Source of the DNA: Phycisphaerales bacterium
Lineage (GTDB): Bacteria; Planctomycetota; Phycisphaerae; Phycisphaerales; UBA1924
NCBI GenBank assembly: GCA_026982335.1
Contig: JALSHH010000041.1
Span: 1 to 64,000, forward strand
Reading direction: 5' to 3'
Length of the DNA: 64,000 bases
Of this stretch, positions 36,088 to 44,142 are shown in pieces. Position 1 is the first letter of the stretch, and the number at the start of each line of letters is the position of its first letter. A program made the translations under genes and the position numbers. Under the pieces are notes generated by a model. The model did not search any database and was not told the DNA's origin. It saw nothing but the letters and a program-made list of their open reading frames with translations.

Positions 36088-37179
36088 ATGAAATGCAGCA
36101 AAATCGTATTGACATTGACAAGTTTGGCGATGGTCTCGGGGATTACCCCGCTTGTGGGTGCCCAAGCTCTTGATAAATCTGACTTGGCCCCTCCTGTCCC
36201 GTCGATGATGTCTCCGGATCTCAAGGGGCAGGGTCGCTTGGTCTTTGCCAGCAAAACCCAAGACACTGGCGAGATGCTTGACACCTCGATTGCCGAGCTT
36301 TCCTTTTTGTTCCGCAATACCGGGAGCGGTCCTTTGACGATTACGCAAGTCAAGCCTTCGTGTGGATGCACTGTTCCTGAACTTGCCAAAAAAACCTACA
36401 TGCCCGGCGAGCAAGGCTCACTCCAAGTGGTCTTTGATCCGAAGGGGAAAAAAGGCGCCATCGCCCGGAGTATCACCATTTTCACGGATTCAGACCACAC
36501 CCCCAGCGAATCGATTGTCGTTCGCGCGTTGGTCAAGCCGGTGGTGATTTCAGAGCCAATGGTCTTGGCATTCGATGCTTTAGACAAAGGCAAGGGATTC
36601 ACGAAGGAAGTGAAAGTCTACGGACGCACGGATGATTTTAAAGTCACCCGTGCCACGATTGATGATACCGACACTTTTGCAATCGAAGTGGTTGATGGAG
36701 GCGTGGTCGAAAAGAATGGTGAGAACCTTCGGCTTCAGATCATTCGCGTCACGGTCAAAGAAGATGCCAAACCCGATAATCACCGGGGCCAGATTACGGT
36801 GCGCACGAATGATGAGCGTAAACCGATTTATACCTTGGCCACGATCGCCCGCGTCATTGGAGACTTGAAAATGAGTCCTGTTCGGGTAACCATGGGTCGA
36901 TTGGTGGTCGGTGATGCCTTTGAGCGTGAGATTCATATCCGCTCGAAATCTGGCCAAGCCTTCACCATTGAGAATGCCTATGCCAACTCGGTTGCCATCG
37001 ACGCAACCTATGAATTCGAGCCTGTCGACCCTGAAGTTCGCAATGATTGGGTGATCCGGATCAAAGGCACGGTTGTCGGCGCTGCGCCGCGATTTAACAC
37101 CCAACTTCATGTTGTAACGGATGTGGACAATGAAGAACAGCTGACCATCCAGATGTATGGACAGCTCCAGCCTCAATAA
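36088..37179 (+). CDS. DUF1573 periplasmic protein
   Basis: The 363-residue exported protein has a signal peptide (about 1-26, ending VGAQ). A DUF1573 domain follows with its hallmark PSCGCTVPEL and LSFLFRNTGSGPLTI; the fold is an immunoglobulin-like, MSP/ASPM-related strand module. The remaining 230 residues look like two more beta modules. ATG 36088 is placed after GGGAG; GTG 36076 is an alternative. It heads a same-strand group with a rhodanese and a MauE-like protein. The two Cys of CGC and that company suggest a role in periplasmic thiol chemistry, which is inference. Confidence 0.8.
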   Translation: MKCSKIVLTLTSLAMVSGITPLVGAQALDKSDLAPPVPSMMSPDLKGQGRLVFASKTQDTGEMLDTSIAELSFLFRNTGSGPLTITQVKPSCGCTVPELAKKTYMPGEQGSLQVVFDPKGKKGAIARSITIFTDSDHTPSESIVVRALVKPVVISEPMVLAFDALDKGKGFTKEVKVYGRTDDFKVTRATIDDTDTFAIEVVDGGVVEKNGENLRLQIIRVTVKEDAKPDNHRGQITVRTNDERKPIYTLATIARVIGDLKMSPVRVTMGRLVVGDAFEREIHIRSKSGQAFTIENAYANSVAIDATYEFEPVDPEVRNDWVIRIKGTVVGAAPRFNTQLHVVTDVDNEEQLTIQMYGQLQPQ

Positions 37180-37225
37180 GCATTGAGACGGATAAAATCA
37201 AACACAGCAGCGAACTGGAGCAAGG

Positions 37226-37867
37226 ATGAAATGTGTGCACACCATCGCGGGTATGTTGGCGATTGTCGGACTTGGGTATATCACCGGGGTTGGGCATTCG
37301 CTTGTGCGCACCATGCCTGTGATTCTTGGCGCCCGCTCGATGCCGACATCTGCTCCCAAAGCGGACCCTCTGCAAGCCGATCCACAGACTAACCCGCCGA
37401 CCGATCCAGAACAAGAGCAAGCATCTCCCGATGCCAACCCTGTCCCTGCCCCCGATACTGACTTTGATGCCGACTTTGATGCCCGGCTCGATGCCCGGCT
37501 CGATGCACCGGTGCCTGAAGGCATGCTTACGCTCCGCCAAGCGCATGAGATGTGGATCGACGGGGCGTACTTTGTCGATTCTCGGCACAAGTATGAATAT
37601 GATGCCGGGCACATCTCTGGAGCGGCGCACCTCACGGCGGAGACTTTCTTTACCAATACTGGACAGGCAGAAATCCAGACGATCCCACCTGATGCCCCAG
37701 TGGTGATCTATTGTCTCGGTGGCGACGAATGTGAGGCTTCAAAGAATACTTTGGCTTTGCTTCAGCAGTTCGGGTACACAGACTTGGCGATCATGGGCGT
37801 TGGATATGACGAATGGGCGGCAGCCGGGTTGCCGACGGACTCAACAACTGGGGAGGATTCGCCATGA
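37226..37867 (+). CDS. Membrane-anchored rhodanese-like protein
   Basis: The 213-residue protein has an N-terminal anchor or signal (about 5-24), a Pro/Asp/Ala-rich linker (40-95) with a short tandem repeat (DARLDARLDA), and a rhodanese domain. The domain contains FVDSRHKYEYDAGHISGA and the active-site loop YCLGGDECE with Cys163. Rhodaneses move sulfane sulfur onto or off thiols; here the domain would face the periplasm. It overlaps the MauE-like gene by four bases (ATGA). Confidence 0.82.
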   Translation: MKCVHTIAGMLAIVGLGYITGVGHSLVRTMPVILGARSMPTSAPKADPLQADPQTNPPTDPEQEQASPDANPVPAPDTDFDADFDARLDARLDAPVPEGMLTLRQAHEMWIDGAYFVDSRHKYEYDAGHISGAAHLTAETFFTNTGQAEIQTIPPDAPVVIYCLGGDECEASKNTLALLQQFGYTDLAIMGVGYDEWAAAGLPTDSTTGEDSP

Positions 37868-38433
37868 GTTCGACGAAGATGACTCCATCGAAGTGGATCG
37901 AATCGATCATGCTCCAGTTGCCAATGCGTGTGGGGCTTGGGGGGCTGTTTGCATACGCTGCGTGGACGAAGATCAATAATGTCCAAGCCTTCGCGTTTTC
38001 GATTAAAGGGTTCAAGATTGTCGATGCCGACACGCACGGGCATTTGATTATCAGTGCTGCCTATACGATGCCTTGGGTCGAGATGATCGCCGGGGTGCTT
38101 CTGGTGCTTGGGCTTTGGACCCGGGCTGCGACCCTGACGATCGGGTTGATGCTGATTTTCTTCATCGCTGCCCTGCTCCATGTGATTTTCTCGCCTGAGG
38201 TCGATGCGGACTGCTCGTGTTTTGGCGATATGAACCTCGTCTGCGATGCAGCCGTCGGATGGTGCCAAGTGATTCGAGATATCGTGATGCTGATTCCGGT
38301 GGTCTATTTGCTCTGGCGTGGGGGGGGGATTCTTGCCCTTGATCCGCTTTTGGATCGCAACTGCAAAGCCCAGCGTGCAACGCAAGACTCAAAAACGGGT
38401 TCAACGCTCGACGATGATGGAATCCGGGGCTAA
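37864..38433 (+). CDS. MauE/DoxX-family redox membrane protein
   Basis: The 189-residue protein has four hydrophobic helices (about 20-36, 62-82, 85-107, 130-150). The periplasmic-side CSCFG motif lies between helices 3 and 4, as in MauE and related DoxX-type proteins that handle disulfides, and an extra Cys pair (NLVCDAAVGWCQV) follows it. The stop of the rhodanese gene overlaps its ATG. The DUF1573-rhodanese-MauE order suggests one periplasmic sulfur/thiol module. Confidence 0.8.
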   Translation: MSSTKMTPSKWIESIMLQLPMRVGLGGLFAYAAWTKINNVQAFAFSIKGFKIVDADTHGHLIISAAYTMPWVEMIAGVLLVLGLWTRAATLTIGLMLIFFIAALLHVIFSPEVDADCSCFGDMNLVCDAAVGWCQVIRDIVMLIPVVYLLWRGGGILALDPLLDRNCKAQRATQDSKTGSTLDDDGIRG

Positions 38434-38550
38434 ACTCACCCTCGCAAGAGAGATAGGCAATCGAATCATCACGACTGATCCGTCGCTTGCAGGTTCTGGT
38501 GGCGTTCACCGGTATCGCAAGCCACGAAGTCCAAGACGGAGATCAACACA

Positions 38551-38832
38551 ATGGGCAGAATGAATACATCACGCAACAGCGATCGGGAGAGCTTCTCGGG
38601 TGGTGACCGCTTTATGAGTGGACCAACGAAAGTGACCAAGAAGAGTGGCAAAGGTATTGAATACTGCGACTACAAGGATTATGAAGCCTTGCGCCGCATG
38701 ATGACCCCCAACGGTAAAATTTATGGCCGAAAACGCCTGGGCACCAATGCACGCCAGCAACGCATGGTTGCACAAGCGGTCAAACGGGCACGGTTCATGG
38801 GGTTCCTCCCATTCACCAGCGCCACCCTCTGA
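38551..38832 (+). CDS. rpsR: 30S ribosomal protein bS18, zinc-less form
   Basis: The 93-residue protein is bS18: YKDYEALRRMMTPNGKIYGRKRLGTNARQQR, then KRARFMGFLPF, match the conserved core. An N-terminal 30 residues rich in Ser/Gly/Lys extend it. It lacks the CxxC and the central Cys-His of zinc-binding bS18 (GTNARQQ in place of GLCAKHQ) and keeps one Cys only (EYCDYKD). The start is ATG 38551 with GGAG nine bases upstream. It is solitary, away from rpsF and rplI, and followed by a good terminator. Confidence 0.9.
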   Translation: MGRMNTSRNSDRESFSGGDRFMSGPTKVTKKSGKGIEYCDYKDYEALRRMMTPNGKIYGRKRLGTNARQQRMVAQAVKRARFMGFLPFTSATL

Positions 38833-38860
38833 GATCGCAGCAATTCTTCAACAAAACGAT

Positions 38861-38891
38861 CAGCTCCGGATTTTCTCGGGGCTGTTTTTTT
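38861..38891 (+). terminator. Rho-independent terminator of rpsR
   Basis: CAGCTCCG-GATTTTCT-CGGGGCTG forms an eight-pair stem and is followed by seven T. It lies 28 bases past the bS18 stop. Confidence 0.85.
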
Positions 38892-39054
38892 GTCTATGCC
38901 CAGGGAAGTCTTTCTTGAAGAAGGCTAGGTGCCCTGTCGGAGGGGGCTTCGACTCCTTTGGATGGACACTCAATCGGTCTGGTCCTGAAGGAAGAGAAAA
39001 ATCCACCTTTGAGGCACCAAGAAAGAGCTCTCCGGCACCGCCTAGTATCCGTTT

Positions 39055-39549
39055 ATGCCTGTGTATGAACGAGATTATGGATCGGTCGCCATGGCGCTCG
39101 CTGGGGTGTCGGGGAATCGGCATCGGCGGATGCGCGAGGTTTGCGATGTGCTCTGGCGATTCTTCAAGGACCATGGCGTCTCGTGGGTCGGGTTTTATGA
39201 AAAGGATCACGACCAAGATCAGATGATTCTTGGACCATCACGCGATAACCCGGCATGCTCACCGATCGAACTCCGCGGAGCCTGCGGGATGTGTTGGAGC
39301 AAGAAGCGCCCGATCATCGTCAACGATGTACACAATTTGGGTGAACACTACATCCTCTGCGATCCACGCGATCGCTCTGAAGTCGTCATCCCCCTCTTCA
39401 ATGATGATGGGTCGTGCTATGGCGTGCTTGATCTCGATTCCCACGATCACAACGCCTTCAACGAACACGATGTGGTCGAGTTGCGTCGGCTGATGGAATC
39501 GACCGCGATTTCTTGGCCCGCGCCGCATCTGCCTGCGTTGATCTATTGA
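39055..39549 (+). CDS. msrC: GAF-domain free methionine-R-sulfoxide reductase (fRMsr-like)
   Basis: The 164-residue single GAF domain has the fRMsr signature. Cys68, Cys77 (RGACGMCW) and Cys102 (YILCDPRDRSEVVIPL) match the three cysteines of YebR/fRMsr in spacing, followed by GVLDLDSHDHNAF. The enzyme repairs free methionine-(R)-sulfoxide in the cytoplasm. An extra Cys80 is unusual. The start, ATG 39055, has no strong ribosome binding site. About 180 bases of spacer after it contain no visible gene. Confidence 0.82.
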   Translation: MPVYERDYGSVAMALAGVSGNRHRRMREVCDVLWRFFKDHGVSWVGFYEKDHDQDQMILGPSRDNPACSPIELRGACGMCWSKKRPIIVNDVHNLGEHYILCDPRDRSEVVIPLFNDDGSCYGVLDLDSHDHNAFNEHDVVELRRLMESTAISWPAPHLPALIY

Positions 39550-39732
39550 GAAAATCGATCGCTACACCGTATGCATCGCCAACTGATCGGTATGAGGCAG
39601 GTGGCAAGAATAAACACCAAGATGAACTCGATGGCAACAAGGAGGAGATTTTTAAGATGTGCAGACCGCTTTGGTTCGGGCTTTGGGCTTTGGACACGGT
39701 GGATTGTGGAGTTGGAATGATCGCATGGTCTA

Positions 39733-40524
39733 TTAGAAGGGGACCGGGGCGGTGAAGGTGAGTTGTTTGCCGGTGATTGGGTGGTAGATGGTGAGCATTG
39801 AGGCATGGAGCATCAGGCGGGGGGAGGGGATGGCTGAGTGTTCGCCATAGAGTTCGTCGCCAATGATGGGGAGCCCAAGCCCGGAGGTTTCTGCTGGGTC
39901 GAGTGTGCCCATCTCCCCCACGGTCGTCACATGAGGGTGGGCTGCGTGGACGCGGAGTTGGTGGGTTCGCCCGGTGTGGGGGATAAACTCGACGCGTGTG
40001 ACCTCTCGCCCGCTGAGGGTTTCGCGGGCGAGGACTTTGTAGTGGGTGATCGAGGGCTTGCCTTGGGCATAATCGACAAGCATCCGTGGGCGAACATCCA
40101 TGTCTTTTCGCATTGGACAGTTGATGGTGCCTTCGTCGGATTCGAGTCGCCCATCAAGCAGGGCGATGTAACGTTTGTGGGTCTTGCGCTGCTCGAACTG
40201 GATCGAGAGGTTGCGGTGGGTCTTGGCATCGAGGGCGAGGATCATGACGCCTGAGGTGGAGAGATCAAGGCGATGGCAGGTCATCGGACCCGTTGCCTGA
40301 GGAAACATCGCTTGGACTCGACTGCGTAGACAATCTTTCTTCTCAGGCGCGATTCCGGGGACGGACAAAAGGCCTGCTTGTTTGTCAACGACCACAAAGT
40401 GTTCGTCTTCGTGAATGATCGGCGGATCACCCGTCGGCGGGCGATAGGAAAAATGGGGCACCGGGCCCAGATTCACACGACAGAGAGCTCCAGAATCGGG
40501 TTGTTGAGACCTAGTATCAGTCAT
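39733..40524 (-). CDS. RluA-family RNA pseudouridine synthase
   Basis: The 263-residue enzyme converts uridine to pseudouridine in rRNA or tRNA. The catalytic motif is CHRLDLSTSG with Asp87. Other RluA-family segments are VVVDKQAGLLSVPG, KRYIALLDG and the RTHQLRVHAAH motif. There is no S4 domain, so it is closer to RluA/TruC than to RluD. ATG 40524 (MTDTRSQQ) is preferred over the open frame to 40635. It is divergent from the beta-propeller gene with 34 bases between the starts. Confidence 0.92.
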   Translation of the reverse strand: MTDTRSQQPDSGALCRVNLGPVPHFSYRPPTGDPPIIHEDEHFVVVDKQAGLLSVPGIAPEKKDCLRSRVQAMFPQATGPMTCHRLDLSTSGVMILALDAKTHRNLSIQFEQRKTHKRYIALLDGRLESDEGTINCPMRKDMDVRPRMLVDYAQGKPSITHYKVLARETLSGREVTRVEFIPHTGRTHQLRVHAAHPHVTTVGEMGTLDPAETSGLGLPIIGDELYGEHSAIPSPRLMLHASMLTIYHPITGKQLTFTAPVPF

Positions 40525-40558
40525 ACCACACGAGTGTATCCGCCCGAGGAGGAAGTCG

Positions 40559-41899
40559 ATGAAATCTGTAGCAATTGTGTCGCTGATGTGTGCAACGGGA
40601 CTGATTTGGAACCCGGCATTGGGTGCCAATCCCAATCCGAACCCCCAATGGGACGATCAATGGGCAACGCTCGAAGCGCCTTTTCTAAGTGACCATGTAC
40701 AACTTACTTCAGAGACCAAATACATCAAGGCCGGTGAGAACTATTTTTCGCCTGATGGTCGGTTTCTGATCTTCCAGGCGATCGAAATCCCCCAAGCGGG
40801 TGAAGTGGCCAGTTCGCATTACGGGATGTATGTCGCGCCCGTCAAGCGAGACGAAGCGGGTAACATCATTGGACTTGGGCAGGCAGGTGAGGTTTCGCCC
40901 GGCGACGGATCGGCCAATACTTGCGGATGGTTTCATCCCACCGAGCCGATGAAGATTCTTTTTGGAACCACTTCCACCGCCCCGGCCGACGAGAATGTCG
41001 CGGGGTTCCAGCGCAAGTCCTCGAAATACTCTTGGCAATTCCCGATTGAGATGGATATTGTGGCGGGCACACTCAAGATGGCGTATGTGCTTTCTGACGA
41101 AGCCCAAGCCCGGGCGAAGAAGCTCCTCGAAGAAGATCAAACCGCCACCCCCGATATTTCGATCGATGATATTGTCTCGGTGCCCATGCTGGGTGAATCC
41201 AAACCCATCTGGGAACGCAAAGGCTACGACGCGGAAGGATCATGGTCCGCAGATGGACGCTATATTCTCTACACCCGTCTCGAGCCTGGGAGCAACAATG
41301 GGGATATCTGGATTTATGACTCGGCTGACGAGTCCCATCTGCCATTGATCACCGCAGATGGTTATGATGGTGGGCCTTTTTTCTCGCCGGATGGGAAATC
41401 CATTTGTTATCGTTCGGATCGCCGAGGCGATAATCAGTTGCAGATTTTTGTTGCCTTCCTCGAGTTCGACGAAACGGGCAAAGTGATTGGGATCGAAGAA
41501 GAGATTCAGCTCACGGACAATGAGCATGTCAACTGGGCACCATTCTTCTCGCCCGATGGTCAATACCTGTTCTATGCCAGCAGCGAGGTCAGCCACGCCA
41601 ATTATGAGGTCTACGCCATCGACGCCAGCGGCGAGTACGAGATCGACCAAACCCCACACCTGCGCATCACCCACGCCCGCGGGTTCGATGGGCTACCTGC
41701 ATTTTCACCCGACGGCCAATGGATGATTTGGACCGCTCAACGCGGTGCGTTTCGTGAAGGCGAAGACCGTCCCAGCAGCCAGGTCTGGGGCGCGAAGATT
41801 GACCTTGATGCGGTGGACCAAGCATACAAGTCGCTGCTCAAAGAAATGATCGGCGAAGATGAAGGCGACGGGTTCGAGTACAACGCACCCGGTGGTTGA
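40559..41899 (+). CDS. Secreted TolB-like beta-propeller protein
   Basis: The 446-residue protein has a signal peptide (1-22, ending ALGA) and at least four PD40/WD40-like blades marked by FSPDGRFLIF, WSADGRYILYT, FSPDGKSICY, FFSPDGQYLFY and FSPDGQWMIW. Such propellers bind proteins or act beside peptidases in the periplasm. AGGAGGA lies six bases upstream of the ATG. It is followed 39 bases on by the esterase-like gene. No peptidase domain is fused, and its partner is unknown. Confidence 0.88.
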   Translation: MKSVAIVSLMCATGLIWNPALGANPNPNPQWDDQWATLEAPFLSDHVQLTSETKYIKAGENYFSPDGRFLIFQAIEIPQAGEVASSHYGMYVAPVKRDEAGNIIGLGQAGEVSPGDGSANTCGWFHPTEPMKILFGTTSTAPADENVAGFQRKSSKYSWQFPIEMDIVAGTLKMAYVLSDEAQARAKKLLEEDQTATPDISIDDIVSVPMLGESKPIWERKGYDAEGSWSADGRYILYTRLEPGSNNGDIWIYDSADESHLPLITADGYDGGPFFSPDGKSICYRSDRRGDNQLQIFVAFLEFDETGKVIGIEEEIQLTDNEHVNWAPFFSPDGQYLFYASSEVSHANYEVYAIDASGEYEIDQTPHLRITHARGFDGLPAFSPDGQWMIWTAQRGAFREGEDRPSSQVWGAKIDLDAVDQAYKSLLKEMIGEDEGDGFEYNAPGG

Positions 41900-41938
41900 A
41901 GTACGGGTACCCCCAAGGGGGAGCTGGAGATCGCTGCG

Positions 41939-43117
41939 ATGATCGAGCCCGAGGATTATGGACTCTCCGAGGTGCAGACTTTTGCGCATATCGGTGACCC
42001 TGCGCCTGCGCCGGATCATTCCGTGTTTTGGAAACACTGGTACGCCAGGCTTGTCGATGAGTCGCCGATACTGCGTGTACGATCGGTGCCCGACGATTCT
42101 GATCCGACCGCAACCCACGAGTTTCTCTCAACCGATGGCGTGAGCATCGGGTGCATCTTGGTACTTCCGAGCAATGATGATCCGGTACGAGCATCGTTGG
42201 TCGCGGTCCATGGACACACGCCTTCGGCACAACTCAAAGATTCAACTCGACGCTGGCAACGGATCGCCGACACTGGTGTTGCGGTGCTGATTATTCGGCT
42301 TCGCGGATATCCCGGATCACAGATCGGGATTGGCGAAATGATTTCGCCTGATGAGCATGGTGTGAGATGGATCGGACGTGGGTTTGCTGGCGAAAAACAT
42401 GAAGATTGGATTTTGCCCGGCGCGGTGTCTGATGTGTGTAATGCGTGCCGGGTCATGCGTAACGCACTCCTCGAACGCGACACCGATGCCCAGATCGCTG
42501 TTGATTCAGCAATCGACCATCCTGGTGTATTCCTGATGGGGGCATCGCTCGGCGGCGGATTGGCGACAATCGCAGCGGCGCAGCTTATCGGCAAGCTCTC
42601 GGGCGAATCGATTGTGGATCGTCTTGCGATTGCCCTGCCGTCGTTGGGAGCATGGAAGTGGCGGTTGGCGCATCGACATTCGGGAACCATGGCAGACATC
42701 GAACGGGTCTTGGTCCAGCATCCGGATCGTCGTGCCGAACTGATTGATCGACTTCGTTTGTGCGATGCGGTGGTGCATGGGCGAAAGGTATGTGTGCCTA
42801 CACTTGGCATGTTGGCCCGCAAAGATGAGATTTCTCCTGCCCCGGCAGCTGCAGCGGTCTTCAACGCCATCGATGCCGATCCGGGGCGCAAGTGGCGATT
42901 CGTGGTGCCCTATGGTCACTTGAGAGGAGATATCGCCAATGCTCGGCGTCATGCGCTCTTCGAGCAGGCAATGGTTGATTTTTTTGACCCCAGATGTGTC
43001 CCGATCGAGTTGATGGCCCGGTGGGAACCGATGCTCCATGATGGGCAACTCGGTCCTGCGAAGTACAAACCAAAGCTTGCACCCGATAACACCCACCTGC
43101 GGGAAGAGGGAAAATGA
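41939..43117 (+). CDS. Acetyl xylan esterase-like alpha/beta hydrolase
   Basis: The 392-residue cytoplasmic-looking hydrolase has the AXE1/cephalosporin-C deacetylase pattern. RLRGYPGS is the oxyanion strand, LMGASLGGG carries nucleophile Ser203, ARKDEISP supplies the acid and PYGHLRGD the base. Both the lid region and the C-terminal 40 residues deviate from characterised enzymes. There is no signal peptide, so a deacetylase of imported oligosaccharides is a guess. It ends one base before the ATG of the unknown gene 43119, which suggests a shared transcript. Confidence 0.72.
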   Translation: MIEPEDYGLSEVQTFAHIGDPAPAPDHSVFWKHWYARLVDESPILRVRSVPDDSDPTATHEFLSTDGVSIGCILVLPSNDDPVRASLVAVHGHTPSAQLKDSTRRWQRIADTGVAVLIIRLRGYPGSQIGIGEMISPDEHGVRWIGRGFAGEKHEDWILPGAVSDVCNACRVMRNALLERDTDAQIAVDSAIDHPGVFLMGASLGGGLATIAAAQLIGKLSGESIVDRLAIALPSLGAWKWRLAHRHSGTMADIERVLVQHPDRRAELIDRLRLCDAVVHGRKVCVPTLGMLARKDEISPAPAAAAVFNAIDADPGRKWRFVVPYGHLRGDIANARRHALFEQAMVDFFDPRCVPIELMARWEPMLHDGQLGPAKYKPKLAPDNTHLREEGK

Positions 43118-43118
43118 C

Positions 43119-44069
43119 ATGATCCGAACGATTGAGACACTGATGACGGGGCTGATTGACTATGCCGGATTATTTCCGCCGAGCGAGTTGGCGATGGAAG
43201 CCGCGGTCGAGAATTATGCCAAATACCTCCGAGGCGAACACGAACGGTTCCTCTCACGGTTTATCTGCACCGCAACGAGACTCGAAGAGCTGAGCAACCA
43301 TGCTGCGGTGGTGATGCCTGGGACCTATGCGACCAGTGGGTATCGCGAGAACGCCGACATGCAAGATCCGTGGCAAATCTCGGCCGTGATCGTCGGCGAT
43401 CTCGAAGAAAACCTCGATGCGATCTACAAATTCAACGAGCACCATGATAAGGAAGAGCATGGGCTGGCGATGGTTGATGTGATCGAGATGCGAATCGACT
43501 CGCCCAATGATGTTGATGAAGCGATGGAAATTCTCCCCGCGATGATCGCCCCGGCTTTCGAGCTCCCCAAAGAAGCGGTAATTGGAGGCGATCCACGCGG
43601 ATTTGTCGCTGCGATCGCGGGGAATCAGGCGGCTGCCAAGGTTCGCTGCGGCGGGATCAGACCTGATCTGATCCCATCGACCGATGACCTAGCTCGATTC
43701 ATGCACGCATGCCATGCTGCCGATGTGCCATTCAAAGCAACGGCTGGACTGCACCACCCAATTCGAGCCCAGCACAAGCTCACCTATGAACCCGATGCCC
43801 CCGTGGCGACGATGCACGGATTTATCAATGTATTCCTCGCCGGCGCCTTTGTGCGTTCGATCAAAGGCTTCGATCTCGATACCACCATCGCGATGCTCGA
43901 TGAAACGGATTCGGATGCGTTTGTATTTTCTGATGAACAGGTGCATTGGCGTGATCTTTTGCTGCCGGTGGCTGCTTTGGCGCAGGTGCGTGAAGGATTT
44001 GCGACAAGTTATGGGAGTTGCTCGTTCGATGAACCTCGTGATGAGCTCAAGGGGTTGGGATTGTTGTAG
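43119..44069 (+). CDS. Conserved unknown protein, 316 residues
   Basis: I do not recognise a named family. The protein looks like an alpha/beta barrel: regular hydrophobic strands (AVIVGDL, VDVIEMRID, FVAAIAG) alternate with helices. Near residue 185 is AKVRCGG, and then DVPFKATAGLHHPIR and MHGFINVFLAG, which read like conserved barrel-end loops with a candidate Lys, Cys and paired His. There is no signal peptide. The GAGGG motif is nine bases upstream. It overlaps nothing but abuts the esterase gene. Confidence 0.7.
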   Translation: MIRTIETLMTGLIDYAGLFPPSELAMEAAVENYAKYLRGEHERFLSRFICTATRLEELSNHAAVVMPGTYATSGYRENADMQDPWQISAVIVGDLEENLDAIYKFNEHHDKEEHGLAMVDVIEMRIDSPNDVDEAMEILPAMIAPAFELPKEAVIGGDPRGFVAAIAGNQAAAKVRCGGIRPDLIPSTDDLARFMHACHAADVPFKATAGLHHPIRAQHKLTYEPDAPVATMHGFINVFLAGAFVRSIKGFDLDTTIAMLDETDSDAFVFSDEQVHWRDLLLPVAALAQVREGFATSYGSCSFDEPRDELKGLGLL

Positions 44070-44142
44070 GAGAGGATTGGCCTGAGTTCGGAGAGTATCG
44101 CGGCAACAAGGGAGAATACAATCACAAAGGGCTTTCCGATAC

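Noticed and set aside
37460-37515. Repeats coding DARLDARLDA as a possible array
   Set aside because: Only two 12-base units inside the rhodanese linker; this is coding-sequence slippage, not a CRISPR or integron array.
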